Shown here in pieces: positions 11,022 to 22,979 of a stretch of 64,000 nt of DNA (position 1 is the first letter of the stretch; the number at the start of each line of letters is the position of its first letter). The position numbers and the translations under genes are program-made. Where the stretch lies: positions 11,117,594 through 11,181,593 of the forward strand of contig NW_004454170.1 in assembly GCF_000283155.1 (NCBI RefSeq), written 5' to 3'. The DNA is from Ceratotherium simum simum (taxonomy: Eukaryota > Chordata > Mammalia > Perissodactyla > Rhinocerotidae). The notes under the pieces are model-generated. The model saw only the letters and a program-made list of their open reading frames with translations, did no database searches and had not been told where the DNA came from.

Positions 11022-13145
11022 TGTTTGTGCATATAGGCACAGCCCCTGAATGAGTTTAGTATTATAGAATTCTAGAGAAGTAAGCCTGAGCTCTTACATG
11101 AACTGCCAGGGTAACTCAAACTGAACCAAAGGCCATATGCCTGGGTTTAACTGCTATAACTCAGGTGATCTGTCTTGACTAGTAACTATGTTACTATGTG
11201 AACACATAACCCACTGTGCCTCTTCACCTCTTCCTAATCTTAAATTTGTTCACAAATCACAGAAGCTTTGGAAAACCACCCTGACTCAGGTGATGGGATA
11301 AAAACACTTCCCTTAAAATGATAAGACATTCTGTCAAGCCTATTTGATAGCGCAGTGTGACCAACTGTTTTGTTAAGTCTTATATCTACTAGAACAGTGA
11401 CAAGAAAATAGTGACAAGAAAAATGAGAAAAGAATTGATGATACTGTTTTCACAAATTTCCCTAATGCCATCCACATTAGCCTCCCACACAATTTCCTAC
11501 TGGACACTTTCAAACAAGTCAACCTTAGTAGGCTTTTGTTACTTGTGACTATTAAATGAAGGTGTCTTTGTTTAAGGTCAGAGAAAAATTATTTTCTCTT
11601 AAGTTAACAACTTTCAATTATCTCTAACATAAGAGGAACTTGATGGTATGCATAATCCAAAGCATAATAACCTAAAAGCTCTCGAATGTGTTCCTTCTTC
11701 AGACAACCAGCCTAATCACTTTTCCTTGGGATACAAAGCGGAGGAGAGTAGGAGGGTTTCTAGGAAGGGGTGAATTGGCCCGGCATTCCAAAGTCATCAT
11801 AGATAATTTAATAAGAGTGAACCCACAAGTGGATGATGTAGGGGAGGTGAGATGGAGTTGGGCATGATTACAAACCACATTCCAAATTGGCTTCTCCTGG
11901 ATTCCTACTCAGTTCAAATGCCTAATTCTAAATATTTACTTCAGCTTTTAATCCATACATGGTCACTTGATCAGTTGAATGATCTTTACCTTGACAGAGC
12001 CTGTGATCGACGGTATTGATGACTTTCTCTCCATCATCATTAGTGAGCAAGGCATAGAGACACAGAGTAGAGGACTGAAAAAGAAGACAAAGTCCTTTTC
12101 TTAGGGAACAGGCAGTCAGAAAAGAGCATGCTATTTTGAACTACAGATAACTTTGTGTGCGACAGGAAATGCTAAGTTTAGAAGAGTTGTCAATGTAACC
12201 TCAGCTAAAAAGCAGAGGAAGCACTCCACAACTATTTTGAGAGGGAGAAAGAGAGAGAGAATATATGTTTTTCCACAACATCCACTATCCAGGGTTCATC
12301 CTAGACACACAAATGCCCTGCCATCCAGAGAACAGAGCAGCAGCTGTGGAGATTGGCTTCTGAGTCACGGTCATTGAAGTGGAACTATTTGTACAAGTTC
12401 AAAGGCACCAAAGACCTTGGCACTCATCTTCCTGAGTGAATGTCAAGACATAAGATGACATCACTGTAAACTGGTAAACCTGAGGAAAATTTCCTATTTG
12501 GAATAGGGAAGCTCTGGGGATAAACAAAGCTTTATTCCTTCTTTTAAATAGTGTCTTCATCCAGGAATGTCTCTGACCCATGGCCCTTAATGATATATCA
12601 TCCATCTAATTTAGCAAATTGTGAGCTCTCCAGAGAGAGACTGTGATTTCTATAATAATTGTAAGGTGGCAAAACATCTAATAAAAGTGGCAATTGGCTC
12701 TTCAGGCAAAGAAGAGAGAGGCTTCTGCATGAAAACAAACTGAAAAATTAGGACCCCTCAGTTGGGAAAGTCTAGGCCTTGGAGAACCATAGTAGTAAGT
12801 CTGTAAAATACAAGGATCTGGATAGGATAATGTCACACCTATTCAATAACCCCAGGAAGACATTGTTCATTGTCCCTCAGAGAAGCATGATGCAGCTTTT
12901 CCAGGACAGATAAAAAGAAAATGGTTAAATGAAAGCCAGAACTTGAAATTCCAAGAAATGATGTAAGCTAAAAATACAAAGAGATTAAAAAGAGTTTTAA
13001 AAACTCATAGAATCTTGTTTAAAGGGAAGTGGGAGTAGTCAGTCTTATGTTCTTCACTTGTAAAGGCAAGATCTTGGGCAGAAAACTGACTTATTCTTTG
13101 CTAACAAACTCGCTGTATTACAGACACCAACAAAACGTTAGCTTC
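11022..13145. other. Unique sequence, nothing recognised
   Basis: A long stretch without a recognisable interspersed repeat. A short tandem duplication of an 'agtgacaagaaaat' unit lies at about 11394-11422. Frames are under 75 codons. No RNA gene is seen. Confidence 0.5.
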
Positions 13146-13149
13146 AATG

Positions 13150-13300
13150 ATTCACATTAAATCTAACAAATATTTGCCGGTAGGCCACTGTGCTAGGTAC
13201 TATTTCTAAAGAGTCATTAGACTGTTCCAAGCGAAGAAATTTCTTACATTCTTATGGGAATTTCAATAGAAGGCTGATCACTCAGTAACGAGAAGACAAG
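13150..13300 (-). repeat. Possible L2 3'-end fragment
   Basis: 'aacaaatatttgccggtagg' and 'actgtgctaggtacta' resemble the reversed L2 tail. The match fades quickly. Confidence 0.35.
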
Positions 13301-13339
13301 AATGCAAAAGCAACAAGATGGGAGGTACAGGGGAGGGAG

Positions 13340-13860
13340 GGGATAGTGTTAGGGATCCCCATTGTCCTAATTTATCTGGAAATAATGATATTACCCTATG
13401 TTTACATCGTATTTCACTTTTTGTGTGTGTGTGTGAGGAAGATCAGCCCTGAGCTAACATCCATTGCCAATCCTCCTCTTTTTGCTGAGGAAGATTATCC
13501 CTGGGCTAACATCTGTGCCCATCTTCCTCCACTTTACATGGAACGCCGCTACAGCATGGCTTGACAAGCGGTGCGTCGGTCCGTGCCCTGGATCCGAACA
13601 TGCGAACCCCAGGCTGCCGAAGTGAACCGCGCAAACTTAACCACTATGCCACCGGGCTGGCCCCTACATAGTATTTCACTTTTACAAAATGCTTTATGAT
13701 TATAACCTTACTCCAGCTTCATAACATCCCTATCAGATTTGAAGGCAGACATATAATCTCATATCACAAATGAGGAAGCAGACCAAGGATTGTTAAGCTC
13801 AAGATCCCCTAATGAATGAGTGGTCCAGTGAGGTCTAGGTCTCCCTTTGCCTGTTGGTGT
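13340..13860 (-). repeat. MIR split by an ERE insertion
   Basis: On the far side of the ERE, 'caaatgaggaagcagacca' and 'gttaagctcaagatccc' give the reversed MIR core. On the near side an AT-rich segment leads into the target site. The two halves rejoin if one copy of the target-site duplication and the ERE are removed. The left boundary is uncertain. Confidence 0.45.
13422..13664 (-). mobile_element. ERE SINE (perissodactyl tRNA-derived SINE)
   Basis: Read on the minus strand, the element begins GGGGCCAGCCCGGTGGC, followed by the tRNA-like A and B boxes of the internal pol III promoter. The body then has the paired 'gctaacatc...gctgaggaag' segments and ends in a CA-rich tail, seen on plus as a TG run at 13422-13434. 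It is flanked by a target-site duplication of about 19 bp with one mismatch (tacat[c/a]gtatttcactttt, 13403-13421 and 13665-13683). CpG decay is moderate. Confidence 0.93.
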
Positions 13861-15345
13861 TCCCTGCCTACCTCTGTTGGCCAAGTCTGACTTTAATACT
13901 TCCCTGTGCACAGGATCCAAGATGGTTCTGCTTTCTGATAACTCTGCACTTAGTATGCCATGTTCTAGTGAAGTGCAGTGTCATTTTGATGAACCTATGA
14001 GATGCATTGAAGCTGTTAGGTAGGAACAGTTGAGAGATCACAGACAAGACCACCTGTTTTGGCCACTAACTCTTCAATTCCCCAACACTGTGCCCCTGGC
14101 CCTCCCACCCTTTCCTCCTGCTCTCAAAGAACATTCGCACATACAAAAGAGAATCACAGAGCCCTATGAAGAAGGCTCAGGCAAGTCCAAAACTCCAGGC
14201 TGTGTAACTGTTTTGAACACGCACTTTTGATAGTCTCTCCAGTTTAATTGGAAGAGTGAGATTTAGAACCAAGCCAAGTCATGTGAACATAGCCCTGAAC
14301 TCAAAATGAGTATGGTCCTTCTCTCTATTTCTTCTCTTCCTGTCGGTCACTGTCACCTGGTCTACAGGCAGGCCAGCTCTCATCTCAGCTGGCCAGCTCT
14401 ACCCAAAGTATAGGTAAGTCTGACAAAAACCCAGGTTAGAGCTTCAAATGCAAGTTTACCTTCCCCCAAACTCTCCCTTTTCCTTTCAAATTGAGACATT
14501 TGTTTACACCCAACGCTTCCTTCAAGTGGTTAGAGACACTGCGGGTTGTTATTTGGATTCCAGGAAAGAGACAATATTGTGTGGACTCATAGATTCTAGA
14601 ATTTTCTTTCCCTCAATTACATGAGTAGCATAAATATAATGAAAAATGAATGTGAATGCTATAACACAATACTCACCAAGGAGAAAAAGACCGAGTCCGG
14701 ATTTAATACTGTAAAGCGGTCCTTTTAACTTATGAATAGTCTGAAAAAGCAGAATGTTCACAGCATCTCAGAGGTTCATTTGGGACTGACTTACCCAAGG
14801 AAACCTCCCTCTGACCACCACCACCTCCTTCCACACAGAAGTCATGTGCTCCCTGCCACCTCAGGCACTCCTGACCTTTATGCAGCCTGGACAGACAGCT
14901 GCCTCTTCTGTCTGACCAGGCAGCAGTCTTATCATGATACCCGTAATGGACTTGGCTGTCATTGGGCAGATGGGAAAACCAGCAAAAACAACAGCACATC
15001 AAGAAACAAAGTTCGCAGTTGTCCCCAGAGAGCAGATGGGATTCAACCAGGACCCCTCTTCTCTGTGTGATATCTCTCTCCTCGGAGAAAAACCAATTCC
15101 CAGTCTCTTTGTAGGGAATTACAGGTTCAGTCACGGGATTGGTGAGCCTTTTTGAATGGTTTGCCCAAGGTAGTAATTTTGTAATCCACCGTAGCTGAAG
15201 TAAGTATAGACCTGAGCTCGCTCCAGCCTTCTTCTCTCTCCTACATCCAGCACCACATCCCCACTTAGGTGAAAACACTTTGCATATAAACAAACTCCTC
15301 TCAAAGACACCTCAACCTTGACATTTCTTTCTCCCTTTTTCAAAC
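13861..15345. other. Unique sequence with the longest spurious frame
   Basis: The longest frame in the window, 187 codons on the minus strand (14730-15293), lies here. Its translation has no recognisable domain or coherent hydrophobic pattern, and plus-strand frames of 70-112 codons cover the same bases. I treat all of them as chance. No repeat family is evident. Confidence 0.5.
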
Positions 15346-15349
15346 TTGC

Positions 15350-16330
15350 TTCCTTTTAAAACACCTCGCGCTCTGCCATGCTCCCACATGAGGCCCAATT
15401 ATCAGAATAATAATTAACAGGCTCTCATTATTTAGAATCAAACAATGCCCCCCTAATGAAGCCAAGAATAGCCAATGTGATCCCTTAAAACCGAGTGTGA
15501 GTTTTCCTTACACCTTGGGGCGTCTAATCCACTGAAACCATTAGGCACCGAGCTGCCCATAACGGCCTGGATAACATTGAGTCAAGGACAGTTAATGGAT
15601 GCCAGAGCACAGACCAAAGTGCTCCAAGCATGTCAGTCAAGACTAACCGGAGGCAAAAACATCAAAATGCAGGTTGGAGTTTTGACATTCCTGCAGGCTC
15701 TGAACGCCTCGCCAGTAAATTTTTAAAGTCAATATCCCCCTTATGCTCATGAACACTTTTCTGTCTGATGAGTAGGACTAATGTGGATCTGATTGAACTG
15801 TGACTAAAGTAGGACTTTAAAGGCAGCTTTGAATGTGTGGGGGGCGGAAAGGGTTTTTTTGGTGTGTGTTTTGTGTGTGTATGTTTTCTTTTTTTCCAGA
15901 AATGTCTGTGATAATAATGAAGACAGTGTACACAGATTATCACAGGCTGTGTCTTTCGACTTCAAGGTTATGTGATTAGAAAATTAGAAAAGCGACGAGA
16001 TTAGAAAAACCGCAGAACATTTTGAAAGAAAGCTTTTTTACAAATTATCTGTGTGCTGGATTTACACAGAATCTGATAGATGGATCTTCTAATGTTTGGA
16101 AATGGATAAATGCAACAATGCAAATAGGAAGAACTGGCTTTGGTCCTACTCCTGGCAGAAGTTCAAAACCCATATTAAGTATTCTAATTCGCTTAACGCT
16201 TGTTACTTATATTTTTTTAAAAAATTGCCCTGTACATACATAAAACAAAATATAACAATTCCATAAAGGCAAAAATAACAATGAGATTGTTGTTTCTCAC
16301 AGTGCATGACTCTCCCCCAGATTTAGAATA
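15350..16330. promoter_or_regulatory. Repeat-poor block, candidate conserved non-coding element
   Basis: About 1 kb with no recognisable transposon, several ATTA/TAAT homeodomain cores (for example 'caattatcagaataataatt') and scattered retained CpGs. A pyrimidine-and-TG stretch near 15840-15895 is simple sequence. The inference that this is a conserved enhancer rests only on texture. Confidence 0.3.
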
Positions 16331-16339
16331 AAACCTTCA

Positions 16340-17090
16340 CCTCTTTGCCCTTTCTCTTCTCAGAAGCTGAGAACAATGATTAGAAGCACATGTATCAGGA
16401 AGTCTAAGCAGAACTGGGTTTGGGTGGCAGTCAGCATCCTGCTCATGGTAGTTCAAGGTGTGACAGCAATTTTGGAACTCGAGTTACAGCTTTCCTCCTC
16501 CTTAAACGAGGGGGGAAACAAAATGTTCCCTTATCTAAACCCAGGCTTGTCTAAATGAAAATTTTATTTAAAAAATACCTTTTTTTTTGCTTGTCTGATG
16601 ACAATGGTGGATTTCTGAAATGTATAAGCAGACAGCTCTGTCTGCAAAAAGGCAGGGTAAAGGCTAACCTGTGTCGGATGACACATTTTAGGGTCCTTTC
16701 AGCACCTAGATGACAGGCCATGATTGTTTTGCCTAGGGAGAATAGATCTAGAGGCCTCTAAAGTGTCCATGTCCCTATAGAAAGGCATAAAAGATAGTCA
16801 AATCAGAGTGAACTTTAACCTAGTTAATTGAAACCTTTGAGTAGGTAGCATTCTGAAGTTCTTAGGACTCAACTCACTGTCACCTGATTGTGATCTCCCA
16901 GATTTTAAAATATAAATAGGCCATAAACGCACTTCTAGATCAGACTTGAATTTTCCAGGCCTCTGGGGGTGATATCAGCAAGGTTTGGGAGTGAAGGACA
17001 TCATACTTAAAGTTGAGGGATGCCTCTAAAGCACACAAGTTGTCCTTAATGTCTGATGTTTTTATTCTGTGAATGTATTTACTTGGAACA
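16340..17090. other. Unique sequence, nothing recognised
   Basis: No repeat, exon or RNA gene recognised. Confidence 0.5.
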
Positions 17091-17096
17091 TTACCC

Positions 17097-17251
17097 AAAT
17101 TTTTGAGATTATTTTGATATTCAACTCATATATATCTACATATGCATATGTATATACATATATTTGTATGTATCTATGTGTCTATGTGTACATATATCTA
17201 TGTACACAGATACATATATTGAGTTGAATAATAAAATAATTTCAAAAATTT
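17097..17251. repeat. AT-rich nested palindrome, possible MITE
   Basis: A 32-base arm at 17097-17128 is repeated in inverted orientation at 17220-17251 with 29 matches; the shared inner part includes 'tattcaactca'. Inside the 91-base spacer a second perfect hairpin has 10-base arms, 'tgtgtacata' (17185-17194) and 'tatgtacaca' (17199-17208), with a 4-base loop. The whole could extrude as a cruciform. It may be a short inverted-repeat transposon or an AT-rich expansion. No target-site duplication is clear. Confidence 0.7.
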
Positions 17252-17257
17252 AGAAAT

Positions 17258-17284
17258 TTATATCTATATTACATATAGATATAA
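17258..17284. repeat. Perfect 12-bp-arm palindrome
   Basis: Arms at 17258-17269 and 17273-17284 ('tatatctatat' and its complement, plus one outer pair) are separated by 3 bases, immediately after the larger palindrome. Confidence 0.75.
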
Positions 17285-17365
17285 TAAACTCTCAAATAAT
17301 GAACCCCACAAGTTTTCTGTCTTCTTGGGTGTTCATAGAACCCACCTCCATGAGGATAGGAACTT

Positions 17366-17855
17366 TATGTTTCATTCGTTCATTCAACCAGTATTTACTG
17401 AGCACTTATGACATCACCAGAGCTATTTCAAATGCTTGGGATGTATCAGTGAACAAAACAGATTAAGATCTGTGATCTCATGAAGCTTACCTTCTAGTAT
17501 AGAGACAGACAACAATAACAATAATGAAGTTAATTACATCCTATGCTAGAAAATGATAAGTGCTGTGGAAAAGATACTAGACTAGAGTAAGAGGGATCAG
17601 AAATGCCCAAGGGAGAGGGGAGGCAGGGCAGACTGCACTGAGAAAGTGACATTGAGCAAAGCCTTGCAGGCTGAGTCTAAGTTAGCCACACAGATATGTG
17701 AGAAAGGAGCCTTCTGGGAAGCAGAACAGCCAGTGCAGAAGCCTGAGAATGCTGGGGGGAGTGCCTTCAGAATAGAAAGGAGGCCCGGGGCACTGGAGTG
17801 GAGGGATGGTGCACTGCGGGGACACGGGGAGGTGACCAGGGTTGGGAGGAGCAGT
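17366..17855 (-). repeat. L2 LINE 3' region
   Basis: Reversed L2: 'cattcgttcattcaaccagt', 'gtatcagtgaacaaaaca', 'tcatgaagcttaccttcta', 'ctgagaaagtgacattgagc' and 'gcagaagcctgaga' occur in the order of the reverse complement of the L2 3' end. The frames across it are LINE remnants or chance. Confidence 0.8.
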
Positions 17856-17869
17856 AGAACATGAGATCT

Positions 17870-17972
17870 TATTTATCTTTGTTTCCCCAGTGCCTAGCTC
17901 AGAGGCTGGTATCTGGTAAATACTCAGCAATTCTTGGTCAGTGAATGAATGAGTGAATAAATGAAAGAAATG
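17870..17972 (+). repeat. L2 LINE 3' end, opposite orientation
   Basis: 'tttgtttccccagtgcctag', 'ggtatctggtaaatactcag' and a 'gaatgaatgagtgaataaat' tail are the end of L2 on the plus strand. It abuts the preceding minus-strand L2, so two independent L2 insertions lie in opposite orientations. Confidence 0.75.
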
Positions 17973-18120
17973 CCAAAGGTTGGAGGTCGTCTGACCCAAC
18001 ACTTATATGGTGTTTTGGCATACTCTACAACAGCAATTTCTGATTACATTCTTTGGAACATTGAGCCCTGAAGATATTCCAGAAGAAAGGGGTTGCATGG
18101 TCAAATAAGTTCTACATTTT

Positions 18121-18364
18121 TGTGTGTGTGTGTGAGGAAGATCAGCCCTGAGCTAACATCCGATGCCAATCCTCCTCTTTTTTGCTGAGGAAGATTGGCC
18201 CTGGGCTAACATCCGTGCCCATCTTTCTCTACTTTATATGGGACGCCACCACAGCATGGCTTCACAAGCGGTGCGTCGGTGCACGCCTGGGATCCGAACC
18301 AGAGAACCTCGGGCTGCCCAAGCGGAGCGCGCGCACTTAACCACTATGCCACTGGGCCGGCCCC
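18121..18364 (-). mobile_element. ERE SINE (perissodactyl tRNA-derived SINE)
   Basis: Same architecture as the copy near 13.4 kb: a GGGGCCGGCC head at the right end, tRNA-like promoter boxes, body, and a CA-rich tail (TG run on plus). A perfect 14-bp target-site duplication, 'aagttctacatttt', lies at 18107-18120 and 18365-18378. Several CpGs in the head are intact, so the copy is not very old. Confidence 0.94.
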
Positions 18365-18714
18365 AAGTTCTACATTTTATAGATCTCATTTAGTAGATTC
18401 ACAAATTACAATTAGCATGTGAAAGCCTTAGAGAAATTCTCTAGGAACTCTCATTTTTTCTCCATACTTTTGCCACTCCTCAAACAGAGTATTCTGTAGA
18501 ACATACATTGGGAAATGATGATCCATGCTGAGTCAGCATCTAGCACCCTCCAGAAAGACAACCCTCTACCCATCTACCCCCAACCCTGCCATTTTTGGAC
18601 CACTCTGAGATTCAGAATTGCCTCCTTATATTGAGTAGGATAAAATCCACTGCTTCGTAATTTCTGCCTACCAAGCTTAGTTTTATCCATGGGACCATAT
18701 AGATTAATCACGGG

Positions 18715-18915
18715 ATGTGGAAAGACTTCAGAATTTTTAGTCAAATAGAATTAAGTCTGGCCCCTGCCACTTAATTACTAGCTGGGCTATTACTAAGACA
18801 CTCTGGTTTTTAGTTTCCTTATCTAAATGATCTGCCTTGTAAGGTTGTTATGAGGACTATATAAGATATAGGAAAATGCCTAGCAGAGCGCCTGTCATAT
18901 TGTAGTTACTCAGAA
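18715..18915 (+). repeat. MIR SINE
   Basis: 'ccacttaattactagctggg', 'agtttccttatctaaatg' and 'ggttgttatgaggacta' are in MIR order on the plus strand. Confidence 0.7.
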
Positions 18916-18919
18916 AAAG

Positions 18920-21690
18920 TTAGCTCCCTTGATTGTCCTCTTCCACAATTCCTTTCACAAGTGGAGACAGTAACTCTCCCTGGAATCCTGTCTTCTCCAA
19001 ACTAAATATCCCCAGTTCTTTCCAACATAGATATCGCTTGTGAACTGCGGACCTGAGTTTGGGTGGCCTTCCACAAGCATCACAGGAGGCAGAGGCCAGG
19101 GTGGACCAACATGTTCTCTCAACATTCTATGTTTTTGAGCGTCAATCCTGTTTTTAAAGTGAAAGTTCCATGATAATCAGTGAAATGGCTTTGAGATCTT
19201 CTGAGGGAAAGCATCATATTACTATGAATACTGTGGAAACGCCTTCTTTTCCTAGATCATCATTACGAAGATTTGCACCTAATACAATGTCAAATAATAA
19301 TAATATCAAATCATAACAAAAAATAACCGATAATAATAACTCCCTAAAGACAAAAATCTATGCCATAAAAATGAGATACAGATCTGCCAGCCAGGAAGGT
19401 GAGTGTTCACATTTTCCCTGAGTGTAGAAGGTGTGTCTCTCCAGAGGAGGTCAAATGTCATCATCTATTATCAATACTATTGGAGGTCTTCCTGGCACAG
19501 ATAATCTCCAGCAGTAAATAGGTTAAAAATCATTTATGTTTGGCAGATTGGATTTCTTAGCACGCCTTTTCTAAGTTCATTGGCTTTGCTTTTTCCAGTG
19601 GGAGATAATTTAAAAATATGTAAAGAGTGGCAGCAGATGAGTTCAATTCATTTGGTGGTTCCTTGCCCCATGGCTGGTGGACTCAATTATATTAGGGCCA
19701 TTCCCACTACAGCGGTACACACCTCTCCTCTCCCACTCTTATTTAGGTTTCTTGAAATATGTTAGAGAGGCATACCAGGTCCTTCTTTATAGTTGAAGAA
19801 GTGTCAAAGCAGAAACAGTGCCTTTACTTATTCTGTATTCAAATTCCCAGTTCATGGCATGGCACTGGCTGATAAAATAACTGGGGCTTCCAATATCACA
19901 AAAGATGTTAAGCGCATGCAGCATTTCCACACTTATCGCATATCTTGGCCTTGTTTGAGAACTGAATTTGAGATAAGTAATCTAGTGGACAGTTGTCTTC
20001 TGTACTCAGTTTCTTACACACGTGCCTTAGCCATTTGACCTTGAACCAGCCACTTCCCCTCTCCAAGTTGTTCCATACTCTTCCCAGAGCCTAGCTTAAG
20101 GAAAACTGTCCCACACAATGATGGGCTCTGAAAATCCCAAGTGCACAGCGTTAATCCACCTGCCTGTGCCATTTCCTTCTCCTTAAAAGAGCAAGTTATT
20201 TATTTCTGAGTTTCATCCTTTTTTCTTTCTTCCTGTGTATTTACATACGTTTAATTTGTAACATATATACCATCATAAATTTATATATATGCACATAGAT
20301 TTAATCAAGGTAAATTTAATCAAGATTTCATTTAAAACATTACATGGAAAAGGAAACTGAATCACAATTACATCTTGGAAAAGAGGTAAAGGAAAAATAA
20401 ACTGAAATTTTAAAACTTGCTTCATATGTGTGCGTATGCTTCTTTAAGAGCAAGGCTGCTTTTTTTTTCTCCCTTGGAGATGATTCGACCTCTTGGAAGA
20501 ATGTCATAAGCTTGTCATTGTCACCAGTCCATGCAGATGGGGTTGCATTAAGATGTCACTAAGATGACAAAATGACAGCAATTTAGAGACACCAGGTGAT
20601 GAAGGGAGATCCAGCCAGCAGAAGTCTCTCTGCACTCCACATTGGCTCCTCAGGACAAGGGAGTGGAGGTGAGGATGCCAGGATACCAGACGCGTGAGGG
20701 AGAAGAGCTCTGAGCCACAGCAGCCAGGTTGAGCTTGCCACCTTCTCCCAGAAGGCTTTCAATGTGAGTTCCATGAAACCACCTCATCCCATCAGCTGAG
20801 GTCCACTATCACTGGTCTAGAAGGAAATTAGTTCCATTCTAATCATAGCAAGACGCTAAATTAAATTAAATAAAACTTTAATAAAAGTTGAAATCACCTC
20901 ACACCATCTCAGGTGCTAAATTTTTGAAGTAGTTTTGCTGCTCCTAGATTTAAAAAAAGAAAGGATGAAGACTATGAAATGGTTTAGTGTCTGTTAAGAA
21001 AGACTGATGACATTCATGACCAGGATGGAGTTATTTTTGGCTTGTGGCTCTATTCTTCACCCATTCAAGTCCATCAGGAGAACTATTCTTTGCTCGCAGT
21101 AACCAGATGACCCACATATGGACAGCACAGTGAGAGTGTGATCCCCATTCCCATCAACAGATTTGTCCAACCTGACTAGTATTCTTGACCATAAACATTG
21201 TCCATGGTAGTGATTCCGCCACTAATGACTCAACCTGAATCCTTGACTCCCGTTTTTTCCATTTCCATATTGAATCACAGAATGATTAAGGGAATATTAG
21301 CTTAGCAAAGGAACTTGAAGGAAACCACTCCAATTTCCTATTCAATACATGAATTTATTCTACAAGGGCTGTAGTCTTCCTGACTCTTCTTGAAGACCAC
21401 CAATGATGTGGGCTTCCTTACTGCAGGAGCATCTCCTTCTGTTCTTTTGTAGTCCTGTCTATTAGAAAAGGCATCTTTAAAAGGAGCTGAAGCTCTCTTC
21501 ACTGTATCTATTATGTCTTACTCAGGTTCTCCTCTCTGGAACAACAACAGAATGATTTTTATCCTGTTCTCCTGTCTCAAACTGTTCTCACTCCAACATT
21601 TATTTCTTTGCAACACATAAGCACATCTGAAGGAATCCTTGAGTCATCTGTGGATTCCAGCTTCCAGAAGTTTCCTCCACTTCCCTCAGC
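18920..21690. other. Unique sequence, nothing recognised
   Basis: No coding or RNA gene. AT-rich microsatellite-like bits near 19290-19340 and 20260-20300 are too irregular to name. Frames stay under 82 codons. Confidence 0.5.
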
Positions 21691-21699
21691 TCCTAGAGT

Positions 21700-22115
21700 A
21701 CACCATAAAGTTTGACAAAGAAACTTCCCTTCGTTTTCTTTTTTAAATAAAAATGTTCAATTATGATCACATCCATCAAGTATAGTTCTAGTAATCAGGC
21801 CTGTTAGGTGGTCACCAGCCCATTACCAGCATGTTAATGGGGAGCTCAGTCTGGGGTGGTCTTTAAGCCCAACAGCTCAAGTCTGCATTAGCTGCTGCTT
21901 AGAAAAAGGCCACAAAACACCATCCCTAATGATTTAACAGCTTGTTCCTGAAAACATATTAACCAAGCGAGCTTTTAAATATTAAGAAATAATTACACCA
22001 ACTCAGTGTTGTCCTTCCTCCAAAGTACATCACATCAGGGCTCCACTAGATAAATAAATTTAGTAAAGGAACACAGGTCTTCTAAAAATGAAAAAGTGTA
22101 CCCAATGAAATGTTA
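21700..22115. promoter_or_regulatory. Repeat-poor AT-rich block, candidate non-coding element
   Basis: No transposon recognised. Paired 'taatgatttaac', 'ttaaatattaagaaataatt' and similar homeodomain/POU-like cores occur within 400 bases. The assignment is by texture only. Confidence 0.25.
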
Positions 22116-22119
22116 TTTG

Positions 22120-22975
22120 CAGTTGATGGCAGGAGGGAGGACAGAGGGGAAGGAAGAATTAATGAAAATATTCTGAGTACTTTCCCAAATGAACACTTAG
22201 AGTCTCCCTACCCCAGCCAAATTAATTCTCCATTATTGGCATTTCTAACTTGTTTTTACCATCTTCAAACCAGGGGGTCAGATTAGAATTGGGAGGGACT
22301 GGAGGAAGTCTTGGGACCGGTATGCTCCAGTCCAACCATGAGAGCCCATTTTAAGCCTAGAACATAGGAGCCTTTTTTAGCACTGACCTGGAGCTGTGGA
22401 TCTGCATTACATTAGGGCAGACAGCAGTGACTTTACCTTTACTTGAATGGGAAATAAGATTTGGGGACAAGAAAAAACAGACTTCTAAGAGGCTAAAACA
22501 TCATCCCCACATAAGGGCCACAGTGCCTGAAATTCCACCATTAAATATTGTCTTCTTTCTGGAGAACTGTTGAAATTTCTAATGAACCCAGATAGGACAC
22601 TTGGGTCATTTACATTTGAGTGTGAGTGAGTTTAACTGATTCTCCTTCCCTGCCCAAATAAGACCCTGGGCAATCGGAGGTCACAGGGCATATAAAAGTT
22701 GGAAGGGCCCTGAAGGAAGGAAATGGAGAGGCACACTTCACAGCTTTGCCCCAGCCAAGGCCAAAGGGCAAGCTCCCGGACTCCCAGGGCTGCTGGCCTC
22801 CTGAGGGGGTACACTGTCCCCCCCTCCAGCCCCTGCTACAGTTACGAGGCAGAGCAGACCCCAGCGACAGCCTAACCCTGGATGGATTCTGAGAGCACAG
22901 ACCAAGCAAATGGGGAAGCCACTTGGCCTGCTTGGGCTGGAACAGACTTTTGTGGAATAAACTATCCCGGTAGCC
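22120..22975. other. Unique sequence, nothing recognised
   Basis: GC-richer segment (22740-22900) with overlapping minus-strand frames up to 145 codons. All three frames are open over parts of it and none shows a domain, so I do not call a gene. Confidence 0.5.
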
Positions 22976-22979
22976 CTTA

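Noticed and set aside
14730..15293. 187-codon minus-strand open frame, the longest in the window
   Set aside because: No domain, no coherent hydrophobic or coiled-coil pattern, antisense frames open over the same bases, and no splice or promoter context. A frame of this length is expected by chance in 64 kb.
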